From the NCBI RefSeq assembly GCF_014083985.1, contig NZ_CP046907.1, positions 372,001-436,000 on the forward strand: a stretch of DNA of 64,000 nucleotides. The letters run 5' to 3'. The notes beneath the pieces are model-generated. The model did no database searches. It was not told the DNA's origin and was given only the letters and a program-made list of their open reading frames with translations. Each line of letters opens with the position of its first letter. Position 1 is the first letter of the stretch. This stretch comes from Streptomyces sp. SCUT-3. GTDB taxonomy: Bacteria; Actinomycetota; Actinomycetes; Streptomycetales; Streptomycetaceae. Below are positions 1 through 9,519 of this stretch, piece after piece. The position numbers were made by a program, and so were the translations under genes.

Positions 1-177
1 CACGCCGATCACGCGGTCGGGGCCGAGGCGCTCGACGGCCTCCTTGAGGGAGTCCTCGTTGCGTCCGGTGATGCACACCCGGTCGCCGCGGGCGACCAGG
101 GCCTCGGCTATGCCGTACCCGATGCCGCGGCTGGCGCCGGTGACGAGGGCGACGCGCCCGCTGTCCGTTGCAGTCAT
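1..177 (-). CDS. SDR-family oxidoreductase, N-terminal part only
   Basis: This is the N-terminal 59 residues of a short-chain dehydrogenase/reductase; the rest lies beyond the left edge. The start is the ATG whose complement ends at 177. The Rossmann nucleotide-binding motif TGASRGIG is at about residues 14-21, followed by an acidic/basic stretch (TGRNEDSL) typical of NADP(H)-using members. It follows the fabG-like SDR on the same strand by 20 bases, so the two are probably cotranscribed. The substrate cannot be judged from this fragment. Confidence 0.8.
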   Translation of the reverse strand, partial: MTATDSGRVALVTGASRGIGYGIAEALVARGDRVCITGRNEDSLKEAVERLGPDRVIGV

Positions 178-197
178 GATGGGGAGGTGTCCGTTTC

Positions 198-959
198 TCA
201 GTTGAGCGGGCCGCCGGCCACGTACAGGACCTGGCCGGAGACGAAGCCGGCCGCCTCGCCGGTGAAGAAGGCGATGGCGTTGGCGATGTCCTCGGGGCGT
301 CCGACGCGCTGGACCGGGATCTGCGTGGCGGCCGCGGCCTGGAACTCCTCGAAGCCCATGCCGACGCGCGCCGCGGTGGCCGCGGTCATGTCGGTGGCGA
401 TGAAGCCGGGGGCGACGGCGTTGGCGGTGATGCCGAACTTGCCCAGCTCGATGGCGAGGGTCTTGGTGAAGCCCTGGAGGCCGGCCTTGGCGGCGGAGTA
501 GTTGGCCTGGCCGCGGTTGCCCAGCGCGGAGCTGCTGGAGAGGTTGACGATCCGGCCGAACTTGGCGTCGACCATGTGCTTCTGCACGGCCTTGGTCATC
601 AGGAACGCACCGCGCAGGTGGACGTTCATGACCGTGTCCCAGTCGGAGGCGCTCATCTTGAACAGCAGGTTGTCGCGGAGCACGCCGGCGTTGTTGACGA
701 GGATCGTCGGGGCGCCGAGCTCGGCGGCGACCCGGGCGACGGCGGCCTCGACCTGCTCGGGGTCGGAGACGTCCGCGCCCACGGCGAGGGCCCGGCCCCC
801 GGCCGCGGTGATCTTCTCGACGGTCTCCTTGCAGGCCGCCTCGTCGAGGTCGAGGACGGCGACGGCGTGGCCCTCTGCGGCCAGGCGCACGGCGGTGGCC
901 GCGCCGATGCCTCGGGCCGCACCGGTGACGATCGCTGTGCGCTGCTCGGTGGTGGACAT
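198..959 (-). CDS. fabG: 3-oxoacyl-ACP reductase-like SDR (FabG family)
   Basis: A 253-residue classical SDR. It has the cofactor motif TGAARGIG near residue 13, the NNAG motif near residue 90, the catalytic Ser in NLSSSSALG, and the YSAAK pair (Tyr and Lys) near residue 155. The GRPEDIANAIAFF and SGQVLYVAGG segments near the C-terminus are usual in FabG-type NADPH-dependent ketoacyl reductases. It likely reduces a 3-oxoacyl thioester or a related carbonyl in the cytosol. Many FabG paralogs in actinomycetes serve secondary or degradative pathways, so the exact substrate is open. It is the first gene of a two-SDR operon running off the left edge. Confidence 0.85.
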   Translation of the reverse strand: MSTTEQRTAIVTGAARGIGAATAVRLAAEGHAVAVLDLDEAACKETVEKITAAGGRALAVGADVSDPEQVEAAVARVAAELGAPTILVNNAGVLRDNLLFKMSASDWDTVMNVHLRGAFLMTKAVQKHMVDAKFGRIVNLSSSSALGNRGQANYSAAKAGLQGFTKTLAIELGKFGITANAVAPGFIATDMTAATAARVGMGFEEFQAAAATQIPVQRVGRPEDIANAIAFFTGEAAGFVSGQVLYVAGGPLN

Positions 960-1086
960 GGGACTCCTCGCCCTCTCGTGCTGCTCATGCGCCGTTCGTG
1001 AACATGAGCGACCGCTTAGTACGTCTGGATGCCGAAACCGTAGAATCCCGCTGATCGGGTGTCAACGCCATCGCCGCCGGTGTGGC

Positions 1087-1502
1087 TCACCGCACGAGCA
1101 GTTCCAGCAGCCGGCGGCCTCCGCCTCGGGGTCGGCGGTGAGCCCGGTGTGCACCGGCCCCGGCTGCACGACCGTGCTGCGCGGCGCGGTGAGCCAGCGG
1201 AAACGCCGCCCCGGGTCGTCGCCCGCGGCCTGCCCGGCCCGCTCCCCGCCCAGGCACACGCCCTCCACCGCGCACAGCGCCGCCCGGACCCCGGCCACGT
1301 CGACGGCCGGGTCCAGGGCCAGCAGCCGGGCCTCGTCCAGATGGGTGCGGGCGGTGACGAACGAACGGGCGCGGCAGTAGAGCAGCACCCCGGCGTTGAT
1401 CATCTCGCCCCGCTCCACCCGCGGCACCACCCGCAGCAGCGCGTACTCGAAGACCTCCCGGCCCCCCTGCCGCCCCGCGGCACCTCCCGCGTCCACCCGC
1501 AC
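1087..1502 (-). CDS. DUF3037 family protein with a C-terminal frameshift
   Basis: The conserved segment VFEYALLRVVPRVERGE and the later RSTVVQPGPVHTGLTADP are hallmarks of actinobacterial DUF3037 proteins, whose function is unknown. In the main frame the protein ends at 1062 with an atypical tail (CWNCSCGEPH). The expected ending (RLLELLVR, stop at 1087) is present in the neighbouring frame, so one base is probably lost or gained near 1110-1120. The start is uncertain: GTG codons at 1502 and 1496 follow a 15-bp tandem repeat. It lies directly downstream of a HipA-like kinase gene on the same strand, the usual pairing for this family. Confidence 0.7.
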
Positions 1503-1600
1503 CGTCTCCGCCCGCACCGTCTCCGCCCGCACCGTCCCGGCCCGCACCGTCCCGGCCCGCTCCGTCTCCGCCCGCTCCGCCGCGGCTCCCGCCGCCGGCG
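1487..1600. repeat. 15-bp tandem repeat between the HipA-like and DUF3037 genes
   Basis: About six imperfect copies of a 15-base unit of the form cccgcaccgtctccg lie just after the HipA-like stop codon. Read on the minus strand in the DUF3037 frame they encode a repeated RAETV/RAGTV pentapeptide. Whether this is translated depends on where DUF3037 starts. Such repeats are prone to slippage and can shift the start or frame of the gene. Confidence 0.8.
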
Positions 1601-1624
1601 CCCGCCGTGCTCCCTGTCCCCCGC

Positions 1625-2446
1625 TCACCGGGCGGCCTTCCCTTCCACCCACACGCGCAGCCACTCCGGCGGCCGCGACCTGCTCTCCCGCCGCTCCCCC
1701 AGGACGATCCGCCCGCCGACCGAGGCCGCCCGCTCCTGAAGGACCTCGACATAGGCGCGGCGCACCGCGTCGGGGCCGTCGAACCCGGGCTCGTCGGCCA
1801 GCCACACGTCGGGGACGTCCGCGACCACCTCGGCCAGCAGGTCCCCGGTGACCTTCGGCGCCAGCTCCTGCTCCGCGGCGGCCAGGTCCGGGGAGAAGGG
1901 GGCCAGCGCGTGGTCGGAGGCGTCGTACGGCTTGGCCGAGGCGGAGTGCGCGGTCGGCCAGTTGTGGTGCCAGATCATGCTCGCGCCGTGGTCGATCAGC
2001 CACAGGTCGCCGTGCCACACCAGCATGTTGGGGTTGCGCCAGGAGCGGTCGACGTTGCCGATCAACGCGTCGAACCAGACGACCCGGCCCGCCAGGACCG
2101 GGTCGGCCCCGAAACCGGCCGGGTCGAAGCCGAGCGAGCCCGGCAGGTAGTCCATGCCCAGGTTCAGCCCCCCGCTGGCCCGCAGCAGGGCCTGCACCTC
2201 CTCGTCGGGCTCGCCCAGCCCGACCACCGGGTCCAGGTGGATGCCCACCAGCTCCGGCACCCGCAGGCCCAGGCGCTGCGCGAGGCGGCCGCAGACGACC
2301 TCGGCGACCAGGCTCTTGCGGCCCTGCCCGGCCCCGGTGAACTTCATGACGTAGGTGCCCAGGTCGTCGGCCTCGACGATCCCGGGCAGCGATCCGCCCT
2401 CGCGCAGAGGCGTCACATAGCGCGTGGCGGTGACTTCGGGAAGCAT
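1625..2446 (-). CDS. HipA-like kinase-fold protein
   Basis: A 273-residue protein. Its N-terminal half (VKEADDL-like GIVEADDLGTYVMKFTGAGQG) and the segments WFDALIGNVDRSWRNPNML and DLWLIDHGASM match the shortened HipA-like kinases common in Streptomyces. NxDR...N and IDHG correspond to the catalytic loop and metal-binding Asp of the HipA/PI-kinase fold. Family knowledge suggests protein phosphorylation or another nucleotide-dependent reaction, but actinobacterial members are uncharacterised. No HipB-type antitoxin gene is adjacent. Instead it precedes DUF3037 on the same strand, so a classical persistence toxin role should not be assumed. Confidence 0.75.
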   Translation of the reverse strand: MLPEVTATRYVTPLREGGSLPGIVEADDLGTYVMKFTGAGQGRKSLVAEVVCGRLAQRLGLRVPELVGIHLDPVVGLGEPDEEVQALLRASGGLNLGMDYLPGSLGFDPAGFGADPVLAGRVVWFDALIGNVDRSWRNPNMLVWHGDLWLIDHGASMIWHHNWPTAHSASAKPYDASDHALAPFSPDLAAAEQELAPKVTGDLLAEVVADVPDVWLADEPGFDGPDAVRRAYVEVLQERAASVGGRIVLGERRESRSRPPEWLRVWVEGKAAR

Positions 2447-2661
2447 TTCCCCAGGCTATCCGGCCTCGCGGCCCTTCGGTCCACGGTCGGCTCCCCGCCT
2501 TCGTCGGCGGCCGGGGCGGGGCCGTGGTGCCGTACGCGGGCCGGCTGCGGCCGTGTGCGGGACGCCGGTTGCGGCCGTGTCCTCCGTTGCGGTCACGGGC
2601 CCGGGGAGGCCGTCGGGCGGGGGCGGCCGTACGCGACGGCCACCCCCGCCCTCGGCGGAGC

Positions 2662-5600
2662 TCAGCGACGGCGCTCGCGCGGTCGCGGCACCTCCATCTC
2701 CCTCGGCTGCGGTCCGTCCCCGTCCAGGACCCGCTGCCAGGCCTCGCGGTAGAGCTCGGCGACGGGGCGGAGGGGCGCCACGACGCCCAGGACGGGATCC
2801 CCGCCCTCGACCAGGTCGTACATCGGCAGTTTCCACTGCTCCAGCGGCAGATGGGGGTTGGGGAGCCGGGTCCAGCCGCCGGGCAGGAACAGCGAGCGTC
2901 CGGCCCTGGGGCGGCTGCCCTCGACGACGAGGCCACCGGCGGCGAGCTCGGCGCGGGCGGCCCGCAGTCTCGCCGTTCCGCCGCGCCGCTCGCCCCAGCC
3001 GGTCCAGCGGGCGGTGTTGCGGTCGGTGGGGTCCGGCATGGCGAGCAGCATCAGGTAGAGGACGGCGGCGTCCTCACCGGTGCCGTGCCGCCCGGCCACC
3101 TCTGTGACCAGGTCGGGCACGGACCGGGCGGGGTCCTGCGGCCACCAGAGGCCGTCCGCGTCGCGCCCGCCCGCCACCGGGTCCCCGGGGTCGGCGAGCA
3201 GTTCGGCGAACGTCCGGGCGTGGACCAGGCGCAGCGCCGTCTCCACGGCGTTCGGGCGTTCGCCGGCGGACACCGCCGTCAGGTGCGGGTCGGTTCCGGC
3301 CGCGTCCAGCAGCGCGGGCCGGACGGCGGGGAACGGGGGGAGGGTCCCGGTGCCCAGCACGACCGCGCCGTACCGCACGAAGCCGTCGCCGGTCTCCGTG
3401 GGGTCCCCGGCGGCCTTCCGGTACGCCTCCCAGTCGGTCGACTCGCGGTCGAGACCGATCAGCAGGCCGGGGTGGGCGAGCCGGTCGCGCAGCGCGCCCA
3501 GCACTCCGGGCAGGACGGCGCGGACCGGGTCGCCGGAGGGGAGACGGTGGGCGAGCCGGGCTGCCAGGGCCACCGAGCCCTTGAGGACGGCGCCGTCGAA
3601 GCCGGGTGCCTGCTCGACCGGTTCCAGGCAGCGATAACCGAACTTCCAGGTCAGGTCCGAGGTCAGCCCGGCCGCGGCGGCCGGGTCGAGGAAGACCCGC
3701 AGTGTCGCGGCCGGTGCCAGCCCCGGGGACGCCACGGAGAGGACCGCGTCGTGGAGGATCTCCTCGGGTAGGGGGGTGCGCCGGCCCAGCCGCTCGTTCC
3801 AGACCTCCGCGGCGCGGGCGGCGTCGGGACCGTGGGTCCACAGCCGGGACGGCTCGGCGGGAAGCAGGGCCGCCACGACGGCCTGCCGGGCGGCCGCGTC
3901 GAGGGACTTCAGCTCCTCCTTGGCCACCCGCGCGTCGGCCGGCTTCACCCCGATCGTCCTCAGCGTCGCGGAGGGCACCGCCTCCCGCTGGTCGTCGATC
4001 CTGGGCAGGCCCGCGACGACTAGCCGCGCCATGGTCGGGGTGACACCGGTGAGCCGCGCGAACTCCTCGGCGGCCGCCGGGAACCAGGGCGCCGGGCCGC
4101 GCTCGGCGAGCTCGGCGCGGAACCTCGCCACCCAGCCGGCCGGCCGTGCCGTCTCCGGCACGAACGGCCGCTCGGCGAGCAGCGTGGAGGGAGCGGGGGC
4201 CTCGAAGCGGCCGGACGGGTCGTGGAAGAGCGCTCCGCAGTGCTTGCCCGTGGGTTCGTCCACGTGCAAATCGGCGAGGAAGGAGTACGACCGGTGGGGG
4301 AAGACGAGGAAGGCGCCGCCGTCGAGGTTCAGCACGGTGTCGTCCGTGTACCCCTGCACCGCGTCGGGCCCCTCGAACAGGCTCGCGTCCAGCCGCAGCC
4401 GGACGCACCGCCAGTGGTCCGGGTTCAGGTCCGTGAGGTTCTGCGCGTCGCACTCCGCGAGGAACGCGTCCAGCGCCTGCCGGTGCTCCTCCACGACGGC
4501 TTCCGAGCCGGCCCGCAGGGCCAGTATCTCGGGCAGCACGGGCAGCGCCAGGAGGTCCAGGGACTCCAGCGACCACTGCTTCTCCAGCTCGGCGTGGGTC
4601 CGCTCTGCGGGAACCGACCGCCCCTCGCCCCGCATGGACCGGCCGATCAGGCCCGGCAGTTCGAAGAGCCGGTAGAAGCAGTCGTGGTACCTCCCCCCGG
4701 AGTCTCGCCCGGTCAGGCCGACGCCGTTCAGCGCCGCCTCGAGCAGGCTGTCGCCCGCCTTGGGCCGCGGCTCGTCCGGGACGGCGACGGCGGTCGCGGC
4801 GTCGAGCCGGGCGCGCACGGCGTCCAGGGTGCGCTGCTGCTCGGCGGCGAACCGCACCACCCCGGCGATGCCGGCGCGCAGCGCCTCGTGGCCGACCTGC
4901 GGCAGCAGGGTGCGCACCAGGGCGGGCACCTGCTCCGCGGGCCGCGCGGCCGGCTCCGTGCCCGGCCCGTCCTGGTTCCCGGTGTCCCGCGGCTCCTCCT
5001 CCACGGCCGCGGCCAGAAGCGCCGCCGCGGTGTCCTCGCCGATCCGGCGGAGCGCCGCGGAGCCCTCGGGGTCGCGGGTCCGGAGCAGGTGCCAGTAGCG
5101 CAGGGGCGGCATCAGCGGGGTGCCTGCGGTGAAGGCTCCCGAGCCGTGGTCGTCACGGACTTCGGCGACCACCGCGCCGGCCGGGTCGACCAGTTTGACG
5201 TTGCCGTGCTTCCAGGTCACCGCGAGGAGCCGGTCGGTGCCGGGGAACCTCAGGGCGTGGCGCGGGAGCTCTTCCGTGTCGTACGGCACGACGACCGAGC
5301 GTCCGGACAGGTCCTCGCCCCGCAGCGAGCCGTCGGGCAGCCTGACCACCCGCCAGCCGAGCACGCCGTCCACCGGACCGCACACCGGCCCCTCCGCGGC
5401 CGAGGGGGCGGGATGCAGCCAGGCGGTCTCCAGCCGGCTGCCCTCCGGCGCGCCGGCCAGGGCTCCGCCGATCCATTCGGGGGCTCCGGGTGCGCCAGTC
5501 GTGTCGCCGACCGGGTCGTAGGCCCGCCAGATCAGGGAATCGCCCTCGTGGTCCTGCACCCAGTACGACGTCCCGTCGCCCAGGACCTTCCGCCGCAGCG

Positions 5601-7715
5601 GGACGACGGTGTCCCCCCGGCGCAGCACGCCGTGGCCGGTGGTGCGGCCGCCGCCGGGCAGCGGAAGCGAGACCGGGGCCATGTCGCCGCCGCGTCCCAG
5701 GCGCCCGTCCACCGTGGTGACGCAGGAACCGAAGCGGTGGTCGACCGGTTTCGGCGGAGCGTCCGAGGTGTGGTGCCAGTAGCCCTGCATGCCGGACCGG
5801 TAGGACTGCCACCAGACGAACAACTCGCCGTCCACGTAGTGGCAGTCGACGCTGTTCCAGGATTCCCTGACGACTTCGGCCGGGAGGCGTGTCCTGTGGG
5901 TGAGGAGCGTGCCCTCTGCGCCGATCACCCGCATCTGTTCGCGGTCCAGGACGACGAGATGGGGCCAGGCCTCGGCGACGTGGATCTGCGTGGCCGCGTC
6001 GTGCGGTGCCATGGCCTCGATGGCCTCGTCCCAGGCGGGCCAGCCCAGCTCGTCGAGGATGCCGGTGCGCAGGGCACGGACGAGAGCGGGTGCGAGCCCG
6101 ACGGACAGTGCCTCCCGGACCTCGTCCTCGGCGACCGCCAGTACCTCGCCCGGCAGGGAGGACAGCACTGTCAGCGCGCCGGGGACCCCGGGGAGTGCGC
6201 TGTCGAGGTGGCTCCGGCACACCTCACCCGCCCATGCCGCGAGCATCGGCCGCCCGCCGGGGGACCGGGCCAGTAGGACGAGGGTCCGCTTGTCCCGTTC
6301 CCAGGTCGGACAGCCTTCCTGGAACGCCTGCTGGAAGCGGCCGTCGGCCTCCAGCGCGACGAGATCACGCCGCTGCTCGGCGCAGGCCCATGCGTAGAGG
6401 CCGAGGCTCTGGCAGGGGTGGGGCCGGGCCACCGGTACGCCCAGGGACAGCAGCTGGTCGAGCAGGTTCACGTCACCGACCGGGGGAGGCAGCATGTCTC
6501 CGGCCGCTTCGAGTTCGGTGCGCAGCGCGCCGGCCATGCGGTCGACGAGCGGGTACAGCTCCGCCGGGGCGGTGCGGTTGCAGTCGGCTGCGCACAGTCC
6601 GCAGACTCTGCGCAGCCATCCGGCCGCACCGTCGGGGGCACGCTCCTCCGCGGGCAGCGTGACGTCGCACAGTCCGGCCGCGGCCCCCGTCTGCTCCAGC
6701 AGGTCGAACCACTGGCCCAGCTCCGCCGGTTCCCAGCCCGTGGGCAGCAGCCGCAGCAGGGTGCCCCGGACGGCGGGTTCCTGCCGGGCCAGCCGCAGGA
6801 GGGCCTGCCGGTGGGCCTTCCACCAGCCGGGCGGCGCCTCGACCGTGCCGGGCAGCGCCAGCATCTCGCGCAGGTAGGCCGTCTCCTCCGCCTGCGCGTT
6901 CTTGCCCGCGGCCGCCTTCGCCAGTCTGCGCAGGTCGCCGGCGCCGGGGCCGGACGGGGGCACTCCGTGCGCGGCCAGCCGGACGAAGAGCCCTCGCAGG
7001 TGCCGGAACGCCGTCGCGGCCGGGACCCGGGAGGACAGCCCCTTGGCGTAGCCGGAGAGGACCTTCGCCGGCACGGCGCCGGCGAGGGCGAACTCCAGGA
7101 AGACGGCGTCCGTGCGGGCCTCGTCGAACGGCAGCGCGTACGCCGTCTCGGCCTTGCGCGCGTTGACGAACATCAGGGACGCGTAGGACTGTTCACCGGC
7201 GGCCAGGAACACCCGGCCCGCCTGCTCGTAGAAGGTCGGCAGGAAGTGCGGTACGGAGCCCGCGAGCCGTTCACCGATCGACTCGTAGGCGGCGCGGGCC
7301 TTCTTCGGCCGGGATCTCACCGTCCGCGCGACCTCGTCCATCTCCTCGACGAGGGACATGGCCAGGTGGCCGTCCGCGGGTGACGGGCCAGGATCCACTC
7401 GGGGAAGCCGAGGGCCCGGTGCTGCCCGACCCCGACCTCCACCGGCTCGCCCTCGGGCACCAGGCCGAGGAAGCCGGATCGCGGGTCGCCCGTGCGGTCC
7501 TCCGCGATCAGGCGTACGACGATCCGCCCGTCCAGGCCCGGGTGACGGTAGGCCTGGGTGAACACGGGCACGGCCCGGTCCCCTCCCCCGGCGGTGCCCG
7601 GTGGCAGGACCGCGCCGGCCCGCAGCAGCTCCGCCACCTGCTCCGTCGCCCCGTCCGCCCCGTCGTGAGCCGCACCGTCGTGTGTCGCCCCGTCGTGTGT
7701 CGCCCCGTCGCTCAT
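2662..7715 (-). CDS. Very large uncharacterised protein (about 1,680 aa) interrupted by one frameshift
   Basis: Two frames join into one protein. The first, 7715 to about 7385, encodes the N-terminus including HPGLDGRIVVRLIAEDR and GFPEWILARHP. The second, about 7383 to 2662, continues with DGHLAMSLVEEMDEVARTV and runs 1,570 residues. The meeting point in the codons for HP/DGHLAM is explained by one missing base, and the remembered family sequence runs straight across this point. Neither part has a signal peptide or membrane segment. I recognise no enzymatic motif; the middle has WWQSY and WVQDHEGDSLIWRAYD segments that look beta-propeller-like. It follows a DUF4132-type gene, with which such large proteins are commonly paired. 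Function unknown. Confidence 0.65.
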
Positions 7716-7755
7716 GCTCGCGTGCCTTTCGTGGGTGTGGGTTCCGCCGCGCCGT

Positions 7756-8637
7756 TCACCGGCCGCCGTCCTCGGTGACGGGGCGGCCGGCGTGCAGGGC
7801 CGCAGCCATGCGCATGCCTTCGGACCAGGCGACGGGGCCGACCTCGGTCAGCGGGAGCGGCCGCTGCTGTGCCTCGTCGATCCAGGTGAGGTCGCCGGTC
7901 CAGGCCCGTTCCTCGGGGTAGGGGGTGCTGAGGGCGACCGAGGCGGTGACCGTGCGCCCGGCCTCCCGGACCCGGTTCGTGACGCTCTTGCCGGAGGCCT
8001 TGTAACCGAGGGACGCGGCGCGGGAGGCGAGGTGGGACCACCAGCGGTACTCGGCGCCGGCGAATTCGCCGACCGAGTGGGCGGCCATGTCGATTCCGGC
8101 GGGCTTGTGCCAGGTGGTGCGGTGGATCTGCTCGACGCCCTGCACCACGCCCAGCCCGTCGGCGAGGAGGCGCAGCTTCTCCAGGTCCGGGAGGAGGACG
8201 GGGTGGGGGAGGGTGACCGTCCGGGGGGCCAGGCGGACGGTCCCGCCGTCCGGGTTCACCACATGCAGTTCGCCGGACTCGCCGACGTCGCGCAGGAAGC
8301 CGGCCCCGCCGGGGCCGTCACCGACCACCACGACGTCGCGCAGCGCCGCCCGCCACGCCTCGTCGGGCCAGACCCGGGCCAGCAGGCCGGTGGGCACCGG
8401 CAGCGAGGACACCATCCAGGTGGTGACCTGCGCCGCGCACTCCGAGGCGTGCCGGTCCAGCCACTCGGCGAACCGCTGGAGTTCGATCACTTCGGGACGG
8501 TCGCGTATCTCCGCGGGCAGGTTCGGCTCCTGTCCGCGTCCCTGCCCGGCCGGGGACTGCGCCGACGTCGGCCGGGCCACCACCCTGCCGTCCACCAGAG
8601 CGACTTCGTAGGTGTCGCCCGCTGCCAGCCAACCCAT
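7756..8637 (-). CDS. DUF4132-type protein
   Basis: A 293-residue protein starting MGWLAAGDTYEV at 8637 (an in-frame ATG 36 bases upstream is less family-like). The C-terminal half contains HPVLLPDLEKLRLLADGLGV, a Trp/Arg-rich WWSHLASRAASLGYKASGKS stretch, and the ending GPVAWSEGMRMAAALHAGR. I associate these with the DUF4132/MolR-like domain in actinobacteria. No catalytic role is established. It is 40 bases upstream of the giant protein gene on the same strand, so the two probably form an operon. The family call is from memory and unverified. Confidence 0.55.
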   Translation of the reverse strand: MGWLAAGDTYEVALVDGRVVARPTSAQSPAGQGRGQEPNLPAEIRDRPEVIELQRFAEWLDRHASECAAQVTTWMVSSLPVPTGLLARVWPDEAWRAALRDVVVVGDGPGGAGFLRDVGESGELHVVNPDGGTVRLAPRTVTLPHPVLLPDLEKLRLLADGLGVVQGVEQIHRTTWHKPAGIDMAAHSVGEFAGAEYRWWSHLASRAASLGYKASGKSVTNRVREAGRTVTASVALSTPYPEERAWTGDLTWIDEAQQRPLPLTEVGPVAWSEGMRMAAALHAGRPVTEDGGR

Positions 8638-8746
8638 GGGGTCTTCGCCTCTCCCACCGTTCGGAAACGGCACAGGCCGTCCGGGCGACCCGGACCGGGC
8701 CGCCCCGCTGTGACGTTGATCGAAAGACTAGGGACACCCACCGACA

Positions 8747-8965
8747 GTCCTGCTCACCGCGGTCCGCCGCGCACACGAGGACGGCGGGCCCCGCTCCGGC
8801 AACGCGGAGGCGTACGGACGGGGCAACGGCTGGAAGCCGCCCGACCGGCACCTCGCGCCGGTCCGCGGCACGGTGACGACCGCATCGAAGTTCGGCCCTG
8901 CCGGGCGTTCGGCCGCAACTCGGGACCGGGGCACGTCCGCGTGGACGCTCCGGGTCGGGCAAAGG
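8747..8965 (+). pseudogene. Aldo/keto reductase remnant
   Basis: The stretch between the DUF4132 and flavodoxin-like genes contains, on the plus strand, a short open segment reading LLTAVRRAHEDGG, then AEAYGRGNGW, then HLAPVRGTVTTASKFGPA. These align in order with the AKR pattern of an A-x-AEAYG-x-x-N motif followed by ALAPVRDxVVIATKFG. The catalytic Asp before AEAYG is replaced by Asn, no start codon with a ribosome site precedes it, and similarity fades after about 60 codons. I read it as a decayed fragment. The rest of 8638-8998 holds nothing else I can support. Confidence 0.45.
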
Positions 8966-8998
8966 CCCCACGCGCAGGCTCCGGCCGCCGGTCGGTAC

Positions 8999-9460
8999 TC
9001 AGCCGGCCGGGTCCGTCAGGGACGCGGCCACCGTGGCCCCCAGCTCCCAGCACGCCTCCAGGTCCGCCCTGCCCGGTTCCCCGGTGACCGTCACCGGCTC
9101 GGCCACGCGGCGCCAGCCGAGGCCGGTGGTGACGGCGTCGATGCCGCGCAGCGCGCCGGTGACGTCGTTGCCGCCGTGCACGAAGCAGCCGAAGGGCCGG
9201 CCGCGGGTGGAGTCCAGGCAGGGGTAGTAGACCTGGTCGAAGAAGTGCTTCAGCGCCCCGGACATGTAGCCGAGGTTCGCCGGGGTGCCCAGCAGGTACC
9301 CGTCGGCCTCCAGGACGTCGCTCGCGGTGGCGGCGAGGGCCGCCCGCCGCACCACGTGCACCCCTTCGATCCCGGGCGCGGTCGCGCCGGAGACGACGGA
9401 CTCGAACATCGCCCGGCAGTTGGGCGAGGGGGTGTGATGCACGATCAGCAGGGTGGCCAC
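8999..9460 (-). CDS. Flavodoxin-like NAD(P)H/FMN reductase
   Basis: About 153 residues from a GTG start at 9460. The N-terminal beta strand and phosphate loop (LLIVHHTPSPNCRAMF), the central YLLGTPANLGYMSGALKHFFDQ segment and FVHGGND give the flavodoxin/NADPH-dependent FMN reductase fold (WrbA/iron-sulfur flavoprotein-like). It probably binds FMN and reduces quinones or another small electron acceptor in the cytosol. It stands alone between an AKR remnant and a convergently ending LysR gene on the same strand, so context does not narrow its role. Confidence 0.75.
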   Translation of the reverse strand: MATLLIVHHTPSPNCRAMFESVVSGATAPGIEGVHVVRRAALAATASDVLEADGYLLGTPANLGYMSGALKHFFDQVYYPCLDSTRGRPFGCFVHGGNDVTGALRGIDAVTTGLGWRRVAEPVTVTGEPGRADLEACWELGATVAASLTDPAG

Positions 9461-9519
9461 ACCCGTACCCTGCCCGCCCGCGCCCGACCGCGCAAACCCC
9501 GGGCGGCCGCGGGCCCCGG

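Noticed and set aside
4222..6276. A long plus-strand open frame opposite the giant protein
   Set aside because: It is a low-complexity Arg/Gly/Val-rich mirror of the minus-strand gene, with no domain and the wrong codon-position GC pattern.
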